Source: Dactylorhiza incarnata | Taxonomy: Eukaryota > Streptophyta > Magnoliopsida > Asparagales > Orchidaceae | Length of the DNA: 64,000 nt | Assembly (NCBI GenBank): GCA_033032865.1 | Contig: JAWHQI010000013.1 | Location: 5,394,001-5,458,000, forward strand | Direction: 5' to 3' | Shown here: one piece after another, positions 31,662-44,238 of the stretch | Layout: every line of letters starts with the position of its first letter | Position numbering within the stretch: the stretch's first letter is position 1 | Program-made: the position numbers and the translations under genes | Notes under the pieces: generated by a model | The model's input: the letters and a program-made list of their open reading frames with translations, nothing else | The model's database searches: none | Told to the model about the DNA's origin: nothing

Positions 31662-34423
31662 CCTGATGTACTTTTCCTGTCTTCCTTGCACCCTGCATAA
31701 TCTGCATCTGAATAGCCAGTTAGTTCACAACCATCGTTCCTAGGGTACCATAGGCCAAGATTTGATGTACCCTTTAGGTATCTTAAGATTCTCTTGGCAG
31801 AGACATGATGAGATTCCATAGGGTTCACCTGATATCTAGCACAGACACATGTAGCAAATATTATGTCAGGCCTACTTGCAGTTAGATAGAGTAGGGATCC
31901 AATCATGCATCTGTCCTTGGTTTCATCAAAGGGTTTGCCCTTCTCATCCTTGTCCAGAGACACATTGGTTCTCATTGGAGTCTTCATTGAAGAAGCACTC
32001 TCCAATCCAAATTTCTTGACTAGCTCCCTAGCGAACTTTGTCTGGGAGATGAATATACCATCTTCAGATTGTTTCACCTGGAGACCTAGGAAGTATTTGA
32101 TCTCACCCATACTGCTCATCTCAAACTTTCCCTGCATCAAGTTGGCAAACTTTTTGCAGAGATTGTTATCTGTAGAGCAAAAGATGATGTCATCCACATA
32201 GATCTGCACTAGCAAGATCTTGCCCTTTACTTCCCTTAGGAACAATGTCTTATCAATCTTTCCCCTTGAGAACTTGTTCTCAATTAGAAAGCTTGATAGG
32301 GTCTCATACCAGGCACTAGGAGCCTGCTTTAGGCCATAAAGAGCTTTTCTAAGAAAATAAACGTAATCAGGATGAGTGGAATCTACAAAACCTGACGGTT
32401 GCTCTGCATATACCTCCTCTTTGAGGTCACCATTTAGAAAGGCTGACTTCACATCCATCTGATAGACCTTGAATCCTTGGTATGATGCATAGGCTAGAAA
32501 CAGTCTTATTGCTTCCAGTCTGGCTACTAGAGCAAATGTCTGATCAAAATCTATCCCTTCATCTTGTCTGTAGCCTTTTGCCACTAGCCTTGCTTTATTC
32601 TTGGTGATGATTCCATTTTCATCCAACTTGTTTCTATAGACCCATTTAGTTCCTATGATGTTCTGTCCTTAGGGTCTTGGAACCAGTTTCCAAACCTTGC
32701 ATCTTTTAAACTGGTTCAGCTCCTCCTGCATTGCTGCAATCCAAAATGGATCCTGATTTGCTTCCTCAAATTTCTTGGGTTCAATTTGAGAGAGAAAACT
32801 CAGGTACAATGCTTCATTTGTAGCTCTGCTCCTTGTCAGCACACCTTGGTTGACATTTCCTATTATCTGCTCTTGGGGATGATCTCTTACTTGTCTCAAG
32901 GTAGTTGGGAGTATACTGGGTACTTCTGCATCAGCAACTTCTTCAGGTTGCACTTCTTCAGCCATTTCTTAGCTTTCTGCAGGTTCTTCCTCGATTTCAA
33001 CTGTCACTGACTGATTCTCATTTCTGAATGAAGTATCAGCATTGGTTTTAATGGATAGCTTCTCTATTCTCTCCACTGTACCTGCATTCACTAGAGAACT
33101 AGACCATCCCTTATGTATAAGGCTAGTCTCATCAAATACCACATGAACAGATTCTTCCACTGCTTGGTTATTGATGTTGTACACTCTATAGGCCTTGCTA
33201 TGAGAGCTGTAGCCAACAAAAATACCCTCACTGCTTTTCTCAGCAAACTTAGTTAGCTTGGATTTCCCATTATTAAGGACATAGCATTTGCTTCCAAAGA
33301 TCCTAAAGTAGGATAAGGTTGATTTTCTGCCCTTCATTAACTCATAGGGAGTTTTCTTGTGGTTTTTGATGATGGAAGCCCTGTTTATCACATGACAAGC
33401 TGTATTGACAGCCTCTGCCCAGAAGTATTCTGGTAGGGAGGAGTCACTTAGCATTGTCCTACTAGCTTCTATCAAGATTCTGTTCTTCCTTTCAGCAACC
33501 CCATTATGTTGAGGAGTTCTGGGTGAGGAGAATTCTTGGGAGATACCTAGTTCTTGGCAGAATTCTGTCATGGCCCCAGACTAAAATTCTTTCCCATGGT
33601 CACTTCTGAGTTTGACCACAGTACAGTCCATCTCATTCTGGATCTGCCTAACAAAAATTTTCAAGATATCTAGGATATCTGACTTCTTTTTGAGGAAGAA
33701 TACTCAAGTGAACCTTGAATAGTCATCAACAACTACAAGTGTGTAGGTCTTCCCTCCTAAGCTATGAACTGACATAGGACCAAACAAATCCAGGTGCAGT
33801 AGAAATAGGCACCTAGTGGACTCTTTGTTAAATATGCTTTTAAAGATGGTCCTAGTCTGCTTTCCAAGTTGGCAAGCTTGACATGGACCATCTTTGATGC
33901 ACTTAATGTCAGGTCCATTTCTAACTAGGCTTTGTGAGAAAAGCTTGTCTATTGTCTTATAGTTGATGTGTGCAAGTCTCTTGTGCCATTGAACACAGAG
34001 AGCCTCTTTATCATCAGCCACAAGACATATGGGCATGGAAGAATTTGTATTGAGAAAATTTAAACAATAAATATTCTCACTCCTAGTGCCAGTTAAGGTA
34101 GCCTCAGAATCTAAGGACTTCTTAATTAGACACTTGTCCTTGTGGAAGGTAATAACAAAGGCTAAGTCACAAAGTTGACTTATGCTTATGAGATTGTGTT
34201 TCAATCCCTCCACATAAGCCACCTTTGTGATTGTAACTAACCCATTTGAGATGCTTCCATAGCCCCTGGTCACTCCCTTTTCCGAACCTCCAAAAATCAT
34301 TGTTGGTCCATTATCCACAGGGGTGAACACTTTCAAGTACCTTCTGACTCCAGTCATGTGTCTGGAGCAGCCACTGTCCAAATACCAAATTGGAGATTGG
34401 TTGGCATTTGGACCTACCTGCAA
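31662..34423 (-). pseudogene. pol: Copia D pol (RNase H truncated)
   Basis: Protease WYLDSGCSRHMTG (near 34385). Integrase: WHKRLAHINY, CQACQLGKQ, LDLFGPMSV, RTPQHNGVAERKNR, FWAEAVNTA; stops near 33704 and 33584. [28 protein letters not shown], both catalytic motifs intact. RNase [21 protein letters not shown], then cut. The 32626-31662 frame is open over all of the RT palm and connection. Confidence 0.92.
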
Positions 34424-34429
34424 GATAAA

Positions 34430-36562
34430 TTACTTCCCCTTAGGTACCCAAAATGGATTGGGTCCTCGGTTTCTGTTAGGTTGATATAAGGGAACACTAA
34501 ACCACGAGGGGTTCTGCACTCTCTTTGCATTGAGCCATGTTGGATTGAACCAACAGTCCAAGGCAATGTGGCTTACTTTCCCACAACACCAGCATTCATA
34601 TCTGTTGTATCTTCTCTTCTGCTTCACCATCTGAGTGGGGTGGCAGTGCTGATGAGCAGAGGAAAATCCTTCTTGCCTAACAGATCTTGGATGAACCTCA
34701 TATGTGTGAGTTTGGGGTGGAATCGGTCTCACCACATTTTGATTCACCTTCTTGGGAACAGGCTTTGTAGGAACAGCCATTTCCTTACTTTTGATTGTTG
34801 TTGCTGCAGGTTTGTGGGCTGAAGGACTTGACACCAGCACCTTCTTGTAGGAAGGTCTAGCTTCAGAATCTTTGCCCTTAACTGTCTCTTGATTAAAACC
34901 AATACCAGCTCTGAACTGTCCAGAGAAGGTGTCAATGATAGGCAGGATAGTTTTGGGCATTGACAAGCTGGATGTCAGTTTCTTCTCAGCCAACAGCATT
35001 TCCTCAAGGTCCTTAATGACCTTGTTCTTCTGTCCTAACTCAGCATTTTTAAGCCTTATGGCTTCCTTGAATTTGTTCACTTCCTTGCTCATAGCAGCCA
35101 GCTTCTCAGCTGTCTCCTGGAGCTCAGATTGAACAGGCTTCAAGAAATCTAACTCCTTAGTCTGGACTTTGAGGAGTTTCTTACAGCCCTTGAAGGCTTT
35201 CCACAAGGCTTTGTATTACCTTATTAGTTCAGATTCAACTTCATACTGGGATCTTGAGGTTGTTCTATTGGCAGCAGACACATCCTCATCATCATGCAGA
35301 TAGGGAGGTTCTGTGATTTACCTTTCCAGGAGAGTTGTCATCCCGGTTGCCTTCATTGATGACCATCAATCCAATAAGTGCCTCGTCCTCAGTACTAGAG
35401 GAGCTTGAGTCAGAGTCACTCAATGTTCTCGTCTTCTAAGCCACGAACCCTTTTTCAGAGTTCCTCTTGCTCCTCGAGCTTCTTCTTTCTTCATGGTTCC
35501 TTGACTCCTTCTTCTTAGAGGGACAGTCCACAGCCATGTGACCTGTTTTGCTGTAGGAATAGCAAACATTATTATTTAAATCATGTCTACTAGAGTTGGA
35601 TCTGTACCTGTCCTCCCTGGGAGCTTTGGATCTGTCACGATAGTCAGATCTTCTGGAGCTTGAGGAGGAACTTCTGTTGTTGTCCCTCCTCCTTCTGTAT
35701 AGTAACTTTCTGAACTATTTTGAGAGGAGTGCCACCTCTCTATCAGTGTCATCAGAATCAGAGGATCTGGCTTCTGATTCCTCACTGTTCTCAGATCTAT
35801 TTTGAGATGCAGAGCTCTTGCTCTTGGATCTTCTGGTGCTCTCAGCCTTTAGAGCCACAGATCTCTCTTTTGAGCTCACTCTTGAGCTTTCTTCTTCATC
35901 CTTCCTGGTGTTGAGCTGAAGTTCATGAGACAACAGCTTTCCGTACAGATTTTTGGGCTCCATGATGCCCAGGTGACCCATCTCTCTAATGGCATAGATC
36001 TTGATGTCCCATTCTTTTGTAAGTGATCTGAGAAACTTGCCGTTTAGATCATAGTTGGTGAACTCTCTTTCGTAGTTTCTCAGACCATTCACAATCTTGA
36101 AAAATCTCTCATAGCAGTTGGAGATTGTTTCATTATTGCCCTGCTTGAAGGCCTCATACTCTTGGTTGAGGAGGGATTTTCTATCATCCCTTACCTCTTC
36201 AGTACCCTCCATATATACGATCAGGGAGTCCACATCTCCTTGGCCGTTTTGTAGTGAATTAGGTTTTGGAGGGTTGAATCATCTACAACACTTACGATAA
36301 CATTTTGTGCCCTCTTATCCAGGCCTGCCAATGCTAGCTCGTCCTTGGTCATGTCTTCATATTTCTTTATCACCTTCCGTGTTGGATCAATGGTGGAAGC
36401 GGTTGTGGGGATAAAAGGACCCTGTTGGACTGTCAGATAGATTTTTGGATCGTCCGCTTTCATGAACAGCCTAATTCTTTCCTTCCAGATAGGAAAGTTC
36501 TCCTTTGTGCAGATCGGAAGTTTCATAGATCTCATCTCCCGATTTTGATCTCCACCGGCCAT
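34430..36562 (-). pseudogene. gag: Copia D gag
   Basis: Start MAGGDQNREMRSMKLP. Capsid: FPIWKERIRLFMKADDPK, YKTAKEMW, LLNQEYEAF, VNGLRNYEREFTNYDLNGKF; a frameshift near 36225. A long Arg/Ser region precedes knuckle 1, CYSYSKTGHMAVDC (second Cys changed to Tyr). After stops near 35437 and 35320 a coiled coil (35206-34930) follows, a basic linker, then knuckle 2, CWCCGKVSHIALDC, and the WVPKGK junction to protease. Confidence 0.85.
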
Positions 36563-36617
36563 GGTGAGTCGTTCCTCGATCTAGATCAGTCGGTTAAATC
36601 TTCCTTTGATCAACCTC

Positions 36618-36629
36618 CCTCTGATACCA
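36618..36629 (-). other. primer binding site of Copia D
   Basis: TGGTATCAGAGG on minus, two bases from the LTR. Confidence 0.92.
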
Positions 36630-36875
36630 CTTGTTAGTAATGGAACGTTCACCTAGAGGGGGGGGGGGGGGGGTGTTAGGTGATCTTGGTTCTTTTTGAT
36701 AAAATAGTGTGAGTTAAGAGTATTTAAGCACAGCAGTAAAATATCACACACAAAAGGCACAACAGACGACACAAGATCTATAGAGGTTCCTCAAGACATG
36801 GTGTCTTGAGTAGTCCTCTTTCCCTCTACGCCTACCCAGCAGTGTGCTAGGCTCGACAAACTCCGCCAAATCTTC

Positions 36876-37206
36876 AGGCCCTCAAGCCTTACAACACGGA
36901 CCCGCAAGTCCCAACAGCCTAGGCCCGCAAGCCCCTACTGCCCCCGAGCCCGCAAGCTTGACACTCAGGCCCTCAAGCCCTACAACACGGACCCGCAAGT
37001 CCCAACAGCCTAGGCCCGCAAGCCCCTACTGCCCCTGAGCCCGCAAGCTCGACAAATCGCACCCGCAAGTGCACTGCCCTGGCCCTCAAGCCTCACAGCT
37101 CTCCAGCCCACAAGCTAGACGATGTCGGACCCGCAAGTCCACTACCCTGGCCCTCAAGCCTCACAGCTCTCCAGCCCTCAAGCTAGACAAATAGGCCCTC
37201 AAGCCT
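36876..37206 (-). repeat. array of about 15 covarying mini-hairpins in Copia D LTR
   Basis: Each unit is a 3-4 bp stem closing a six-base CCGCAA, CCTCAA or CCACAA loop (plus strand). Stems: AGGC/GCCT, GGAC/GTCC, GGC/GCC, GAGC/GCTC, GCAC/GTGC, AGC/GCT. Stem changes are paired between the two sides, while the loop stays. Units are 20-26 bp apart. Nothing here is coding. Confidence 0.85.
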
Positions 37207-37684
37207 TTACAAAGATTACAGTAAAAAGAAACTGTTACTTCTGCCGGATGAAGATCGACAACTTTAACCTGATGAAGATTGGCTTCTTGAGGTTGAAGAA
37301 GATGCTTCTTGATCTGGAGATTCAGCACTGGATCTTCTTCAGCCTTCACTTCTTTTGCCTGGTGTTGATCGGCTACTTTTCAGTTGATGATGATGACTGA
37401 TTCTTCAGAGAGCACTTGATTTTTGCTCTCTACTTGATCTTCTTCTTCTCCACCGATAATACTATTCTATTGAAGTGTAGCTGCGGGATACTTTCTCGTT
37501 TCTTTTCTTTTTCTTCGAAGATTTCTTTTCTAGGGCATCACTGTTCCCTTTTATAGGACAGATGAGCCGCATAACAGTAACATGTGATGTCCTTTAATGT
37601 CAGACGCCCATTCCATAAGAGCACGCGCTGATCGGACAATCAGGCGGCTACATTAAATGCTGACAGCGTGTCCGCAATATTTAA

Positions 37685-38510
37685 ATCTGTCTCGACGATA
37701 TTTCTATCGTTATGACGTCATGGACAATATCTCGACGACAGAACTTTGTAGAGGCCTTGAACTTAGATACACTTTCAATTCTTCTAGCTTCTTCTTCTGA
37801 TGCTGGTATCTCGTCGATACGAGACAATTTGCAGCTACTATATATACGACGATATGCTATCTCTGACTGTGTCGTCGTGATCTTCCTTCTTGTAGTTTGT
37901 CGTCGTAATCATGTTGTTCTCTCGACGACATGAGTGATACTATGTCGACAGATCATACTTCACCAATTGCTTGTCTTCAACTGTCCTTCTTTAGTCTTCT
38001 CGACGACATTCCTTCTTTACAACGATGTTCAACGCCATCAGTCATGCTTAGCCTTTTCAGCGACAAGGCTTCTGAACGACGAGATCTGTTCTTCTCGACG
38101 ACAAAGCTACTTTATTAATGTCGACGATACTGCATCTTCTCGACGACATTTCTTCCTTAGTCTTCATTCTTCTCTGCGTTCGACGAACGTGCCAACATCT
38201 CAGCTGTTTCTTCTGTCTCGTCTCAGAGTTTGATGAACTGTCTTCTGCGTTCGACTAACGCGCCAGATCTCTTTTATCTGCAGCTCCTTTCCCGTCTCAG
38301 CGGATCCGCTGAGACAGTGAGCTCGTCCCAACAGATTTGACCCCTCGTCTCAGCGGTCGACGTTCTTCCTTCTGAGTTCGACGATCTTGCCGAGTCTCAG
38401 CGGTCGACGAACACGCTACTTCTCAGGAGTTGCTTTGCTCATCATTACGACGATAAGCGTGCTTTGTTGACGATATCTCCTATTCTTCTCGACGACATAT
38501 CTTTAACTTC
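37685..38510 (-). repeat. TCGACGACA motif block in U3 of Copia D LTR
   Basis: At least nine near-copies of TCGACGACA/TACGACGATA (for example 37731, 37921, 37999, 38095, 38138, 38493) spread over 800 bp, with CAGCGGTCGACG variants near 38350-38410. Confidence 0.7.
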
Positions 38511-38609
38511 CTGAGATCATAAGCTAGAGAAGTAATCAAATACAAAGTGAAGTTTTCTTGACTTGGTGACTTCTTCAAATCAGGAATCATGTGGGCAAGA
38601 TTCCCAACA

Positions 38610-39911
38610 CAACTCTGCCAAGGAAATCTGGGAATCTCTCTTCAGATTAGTTGAAGGCAGCTCTGATGAGAGAAAAGACAAAAAGTCACTTCTCATATCC
38701 CAATATGAGAACTTCAAGAAAAAGGCTGATGAAAGCATTATAGAAATGTATGACAGATTCAGCCTCATCATCAATGAGCTGAGAGGGCTTAACAAAGAAA
38801 TCTCTTTGACAAAGATTAATGACAAGCTCCTCATGTGCTTTCCAAGCACATGGGACTCTAGAATCTAGGCTATTAGAGATTCTAGATGCCTTAGAGAGAT
38901 CATAACAGATGCTCTACTGGGAAAGCTCAAATCCTATGAGCTTTTACTGAAGAGCAAGGCTGAGTCAGAAGCCCAGGAAAGAATATCAACTCCTAAGGAA
39001 AGGACTCCTGCATTAAAGACCGCTGAAGCAGAGTCCTCCACCACTGAAGAAGAAATGTTCAACCTCTTGGCCAAAAGATTCAAGAGGTGGGCCTGGACAG
39101 AGGACCCCAAAAGAAAAGAAAGGAGTTCAAGCAAGCCAAGGTATGATAAAAATCCTAAACAGGAGATTGTTTGTTTTTCATGCAGAAAAAAGCAGAGGAA
39201 GGAGCTCAAGAAGCAATCCTTCGGGAGGAAGGACAAGAAAAGAGGAAAATGTTTCATTGCAGAAACCTGGAGTGATTCAAACTCTGAATTAAGCTCCTCT
39301 ACATCTGATGATGATGAAGAAGGTGGACCAGAAGAAGCCTGCCTAATGGGCCTGAAAGTCTCCTCTGCTGAGAATGAGGTAACAGTTTTTGATGACCTTG
39401 ATTTTTCATCAAGAGATTTTAAGAATTGTTTTAAAGAATTTTGTCAAGATTTTATTAACAACCAAAAGGAACGTAAAACAATCAGATCAGAACTAGAAGA
39501 ACTCAAGAGAGATAATCAGTACTCAGTTAACTATGATCTGAGAAATGAGTTTTATGGAAAAAAGAATTAAATATACTAGATAATAAAAATTCAGAGTTAA
39601 AGAAAGAAATTACAAAGGCTAAAGCCTTTGAGGACTCCCTCAATGGAATGAGTCAAAAGATTAAAGATATCTCACAAAATCTCTTCAAGAGATAAAATCA
39701 TCTTGATCAGGAATCACAACCATCTGCTAGCACTCAAATCCCTAGCAAACATGTTTGGGAAAATCTTGTAGCATCATTTAGGTCTAGACCTAATAATATT
39801 CTAGAATCAAGTGAAGATCACAATGATAACAACCCTAATAAAGTCACCATATTTAATAGGGCAAACATTAGTGATCAACCAGGAATCTTAGGCAAACATT
39901 CCTTAGGAAAT
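38610..39911 (+). pseudogene. gag: Copia B gag, first part
   Basis: Begins inside gag at NSAKEIWESLFRLVEGSSDE, continues LLISQYENFKKKADESI, YDRFSLIINELRGLNKEI, LLMCFPSTWDSRI, then a TAG at 38866 (Trp in C). The first knuckle starts VCFSCRK and is cut by a deletion joining it to KQRKELKKQSF. An acidic stretch and a coiled coil (39390-39660) follow. The CACTA element interrupts the part before knuckle 2. Confidence 0.87.
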
Positions 39912-39937
39912 TGCTACACTTTTATTAACCAGGGAAC

Positions 39938-40080
39938 AAAATTCGTGGCTAATATTAGGGTATTAGCCATGATTGCAAAAGTCATGGCTAATAGTTTAAT
40001 TTTAGGTAGTGTAGAAAATAACATGACTATTACATAAGTCTTAGCCACGGTAAACTATTGCCGTAGCAAAAGTATATGAG
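39938..40080 (+). repeat. left subterminal repeats of the CACTA element
   Basis: Degenerate CGTGGCTAAT, TTAGCCATG and TAGCCACGG repeats in both orientations, counterpart of 44239-44580. In En/Spm elements such repeats bind the transposase. Confidence 0.65.
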
Positions 40081-41964
40081 TATTTGCTAAGATTTCGATA
40101 TATTGGGGCTAATATTGAAGAGTATTGGCTACGGATGACTCTTGATATTAATGTCCCGCTCAAAAAACCTAGCGAAAACGATCTCTCTTCTCGACGCCCT
40201 CGTTCTGCCACTCGTCTTCTCCATTTCCAAAGACCATCGATCGACGACCTAAGTCCAAAGGAAGAGCTTCTTCCATGAGGGTCCTCGATAGAAACCGGAG
40301 GGTTGCCCTTTCCTTCCTCAACCTCTCTCACGGCAGGTGACACATTTCTTCGATCAATGACCTAATTTCCAGAGGAAGAGCTTCTTCCACAATAGTTTAT
40401 ACCTCTTTCATTTCCAACCTCCTTGATGAACCTCCAGAAAACTTAGTGAGTCATCATTTTGCCCTTGGTTGCATCCAAAACTCACGCAAGCCTTCTTCCC
40501 CTTTCGATTCCTCCTATATATGCCTGGATGTGTTTTTTTGTTTCTTACTTTCAGCCCAGCAGCTTTGGCTGCATTTATTCGGCTTTGACTGGCCACTTAA
40601 TTGCCGCCATCTTCTTGCCTATCTGAAGACCAATTTCATTCTCATATTAACCGTTGTAGCTTCATGGTAATCATCTCGATTTCTTAGATTTAGCTTTCAG
40701 GGGAGTCAGTGTTCATTTTTGAAGCACAGAAAGCATTGGAAGCACAATTAGCTTTCTGCTTGGAGCCACCTAGCTCCATTATGATGTTACGATACTATTT
40801 TAGGTGAAATGACCAAGCTTTTTCAGTGTAGATAATCTGTAAGATCTGATAAGGATATGACAATCACGCATATAAGCATTCATGGGTCATTAGTTTCAAT
40901 TGCATGCTACTAAATGCTCCCTTGCTTTTGGATTTTTTTTTTTAGTTTTTAGCGGCTAGTTAACTTCCATCTTCCTATTGCTTTATATTTTGATTCACGT
41001 CGTTCTGAAGTAAGCTTCTAGATCATGTTATTGGATCATCACGAAGGGGTAACTGTTTTTATTTTGTTTGAGTACTAATTCTCCATTGTTTATGATTATG
41101 AAATTTATCATGGCTAAAAGACTTTATCCTCATAGGAGGAGAACTATCAATTAAAATAAATTAGAATTTGATGTTGTGGGTTTCAATTGAAAGAATCGTC
41201 CAAGAATGGCTGTTAGATTGGTTTTATTTAATGGTGATAGTGTGGGCATGCAATCATGGTAAAATGGTTTTGTGGTTCCCCAAGATGCTCTAAAGACTAC
41301 TCAAATACAGGCCATCAGCAGGAGGTATGAAGTTTCTCACTCTTATTTCAGTTGACATTTGCAATTCCATTAATTTACCTAAATCATGCCCCCAAGATTC
41401 TCTCTCATGTGTCTCATGATTCACAAATGAGCTAGAATATGTATTTGATGCCTTAATAATTTTGTCAAACTGTTCGATATGCCTAGTTTAAGATTTGTAT
41501 TTGTTCCGTACACTTTGAAGAATTGTTTTGATATTTGTTTGGATGTGGTTTGGATCAAAGTTTTAAATTTGAGTTCATGCATATGGTAGAATGTTTGAGG
41601 CCTTTGAAAAAACATAGAGATGGGACTGTTTTGGAGATTTGCATTCTTAAGCTACTAAAATATTTTTTTGGGTATGGATTAGCTACTAAAATATTTATTT
41701 GTTAAAGCATGGAAAATAGCGCTCATGAAGATGTCAAATTATAATGTATGAATTGTATGATCCATCTACAGTTATGCTCTTCTTTTATTAAATGTTTGAT
41801 TCATTTCAGGTTTGTCTTCATACTAAAACAATGAAACTTCCTGTGACTTATGTTAGGTTATTTCTTACTTCTACTTAGTCTAGCTGATACTACTTCCTCG
41901 TACCATTTTTTGTTTCTTGGTTGCCAATCAAACTATTGTACTCCTATTTTTGCTTTTATGTCAG
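40081..41964 (+). other. CACTA interior, gene-like but unidentified
   Basis: Includes a stretch resembling a 5' leader, and near 41206-41320 a frame MAVRLVLFNGDSVG ... QIQAISRR ending at a GT donor (AGGAGGTATGAAG), with one stop. Possible captured exon; not identified. Otherwise nothing coherent. Confidence 0.35.
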
Positions 41965-42125
41965 GAGGTTCTCTTTTCATTCTATGGATCCATAGCGGCT
42001 CTCTCAATCCGTTGCCGCATATTCAATCTCCCAACCCATTACTGCACATTCAATTTCCCAACCTACTGCACATCCTCCCCCAGTCTTTCACCCCATTGAC
42101 ACAACACATTCACTTGTCAGTGCAG
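41965..42125 (+). pseudogene. captured exon-like segment in CACTA (unidentified)
   Basis: Bounded by a TTTTATGTCAG acceptor and a GTGCAG/GTACTT donor. It reads, with one TAG, a Ser/Pro-rich segment (QSVAAYSISQPITAHSIS, PPPVFHPIDTTHSLVSAG). I do not recognise the protein. A following short exon-like piece (42445-42492) has matching borders. Confidence 0.35.
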
Positions 42126-43068
42126 GTACTTGGAAACATAATTTCATGTCGCGCTCATGAAGATGTGGAATTTTAATAGTAAGTAGTTTTTTATTACTCT
42201 TTTGCTTTTTAATGTATCATAGTGTGATTAGTGATGTACATGAATATATACCTTCACCTAGCTCTTTTTTATAGAGCTGTTCGTGCTATATGGTGATGAC
42301 CGCTTAGGTTCATGCTTTGGAACCATTTAATATTAATTTTGAAATTCAATTATTGTTATCCCTTTTCCTGGTTCGTTTGTACCTTGCACATTAGAAATTG
42401 CCACCTCAAAAAATAATTTGATTTTACACTACTTTTGTTGTAGGTGCCGCCTCTTTTCCTGGATGTACTCCCTGATCACTATATACTTGATAGTAAGCTA
42501 GTTGTTCAAGCAATTTTCTTAGTCTACTGATACCTAGAAAGCAGCTTCTTTTAGTTGACCAGCAGTTTCAATGTTTTGTTCAGCATGCATCTCCTCAGAG
42601 TCTATGGGAAATGATTTAATGTATCTCTTGTTTCACATCATCCACAAATTATACCTTGTTTTCTCTAGTAGAACCAGTCCATAGGAGAGATAAAAGACAT
42701 CCCAGTCCCCCATTTAAATGGAAATTTTCTCTTCAGATCTCGAATCTATAACCATTTTTAAAGTTATTTTTTCATCCATTTCTCTCTTCAAAAGAGGAAT
42801 TTCTTACCTTTCTCCGACAAAACAGTAAGTTACAGGGACACCAATGCCCTTGTGGATACTGAGGTGCTTTTAAACTATATCTCCATTACTTGAGAAGACT
42901 TTGTGCATATATGGAGGCTTATGATGGGGAACTTTTTTTTTAAAGAGTTCGATAGATCTTTAAATTACTCAGTTAAAAGCTTGCTGATATATGGAGGCTT
43001 ATGCTGTTTTAGTACAAGTAATGCTTTGTTTGATTTTTCACATGCGTTTTTGTAAGGGTGTTGTGGAG

Positions 43069-43175
43069 GAAACTGAATTAGGAGGCATAGAGGATGATGA
43101 AGCTGCTGCTCTGGTTGGTGATCTTGGGAGTGATGATGAGGAATACAATTTTTCTTTCTTTGGAGGTTTAGAAGA
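43069..43175 (+). pseudogene. acidic exon-like segment in CACTA (unidentified)
   Basis: Open reading VEETELGGIEDDEAAALVG and DLGSDDEEYNFSFFGGLE, directly joined to the kinase fragment. A different source gene is likely; not identified. Confidence 0.35.
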
Positions 43176-43248
43176 GGTGCTAAAGATCTTGTTAAGAAGA
43201 TGCTCGATCCAAATCTGAAGCGTTGTTTAACCGCCCAAGATGTACAGG
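43176..43248 (+). pseudogene. calcium-dependent protein kinase exon fragment captured by CACTA
   Basis: Reads GAKDLVKKMLDPNLKRCLTA followed by QDVQ and a GT splice donor (GG/GTAAAC). This matches the end of the kinase domain in plant CDPK/SnRK-type kinases (consensus about AKDLVRKMLxxDPKxRLTAxxVL), and an intron at that place is usual. The frame of the upstream acidic segment does not continue into it, so the join is chimeric. It cannot encode a kinase. Confidence 0.7.
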
Positions 43249-44230
43249 GTAAACATCAAGTCTTTTGTACAATTGAATTTATATTATGTGATTGTTTCTT
43301 TGAATTATGATATTATTGAACCTTTCAATTACGTTGACAAGATAACAAAAGAAGTTAATTAATGATCCTATTTATAGAATATTGAAGGAGATGCTTTCAA
43401 CTCTAAATTAGTTTTAATGTTTTACGAGCTATTAAAAATAATTTGGGAGAGAAGAGAGGGGTGGTTGATTTATGGTTTCCCTCTTGTGGAGTTATCAGCC
43501 GCTAGAAATTAGCTCAAAATCTAATTATATTAGTTTAAAAATTGAGAAACTATAAACCTGGATTATTATATGGCTATTTATAGCCAGAAGTAATATCATT
43601 CTAGCCTATCTTTTTGTGATATTTATAATCTCTTATCTTCATCTAGATAAGCTAATGAATGAAAACACATTCCCGTCTCATTACTTATTATAATTATTCA
43701 AACATAATAGCTAATCCTTAAATAATCTTGGAACGTAAAATGTCATGTAAAATCAACGAGGTGACAATCAAAACCAATTAGACTAATTGGCAAACTGTTT
43801 TTGACTTTCTGTTTCATCTGTTCCTTTTCTTTATACTGCTTCATTTCCTTATGGTTGTTTGATGTGTTCGATATTCCCATCTTGTGGCATTTGCCTTTGC
43901 CTGGTCACAATATACTTTGCAGACTCCATATTCTTCCTATCTCTCGTGCCTTCTTGTTTCATATTCATTACATGTTTCGTTGCCTGTCTTACTCCCAAAC
44001 TTTTTGTTCCTTTTTAGGACAAAGGATGATGCAATGATGAGTCCATTGTGATTCTTCAGCCCCTAGACTAGAAAATCAGCAAAAACAGGATCGTTTAGTA
44101 GATGGAAGTTGTTATAAAGCTGATATTCTTATTCAAAAATACATCTGGTTAGAAGAAATTAGGATGATGACGGTGGATGTGGTTAGAAGAAATTAGGATT
44201 TTTGCTCTATTTTTTTAAAAAATACTTAAT
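43249..44230 (+). other. CACTA interior, no gene seen
   Basis: AT-rich, intron-like sequence after the kinase exon. The short frame at 43801-44037 has no recognisable features. Confidence 0.45.
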
Positions 44231-44238
44231 TTATTATT

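Larger units (their letters stand above)
31662..38609 (-). mobile_element. Copia element D (family close to A), 3' truncated
   Basis: Minus strand: LTR 36632-38609, primer site, gag, PR-IN-RT and RNase H, which stops after RKSTSGT at the junction with Gypsy F. It sits in gag of Copia B; the base run CAACT after its LTR (38610-38614) is B sequence. Its RNase H end, extra ORF and 3' LTR are missing. Confidence 0.9.
36632..38609 (-). repeat. 5' LTR of Copia D
   Basis: 1978 bp; on plus TGTTAGTAATGG to TTCCCAACA. From the primer side it holds a run of 16 G (36658-36673), the hairpin array (36876-37206) and a U3 rich in TCGACGACA (37685-38510). Confidence 0.9.

Noticed and set aside
36876..37206. 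Regularly spaced repeats could suggest a CRISPR-like array.
   Set aside because: Units are 20-26 bp, lie in a plant LTR, and there are no unique spacers or cas genes.
43440..43800. AT-rich block in the CACTA interior as a MITE.
   Set aside because: No terminal inverted repeat or target duplication could be found.
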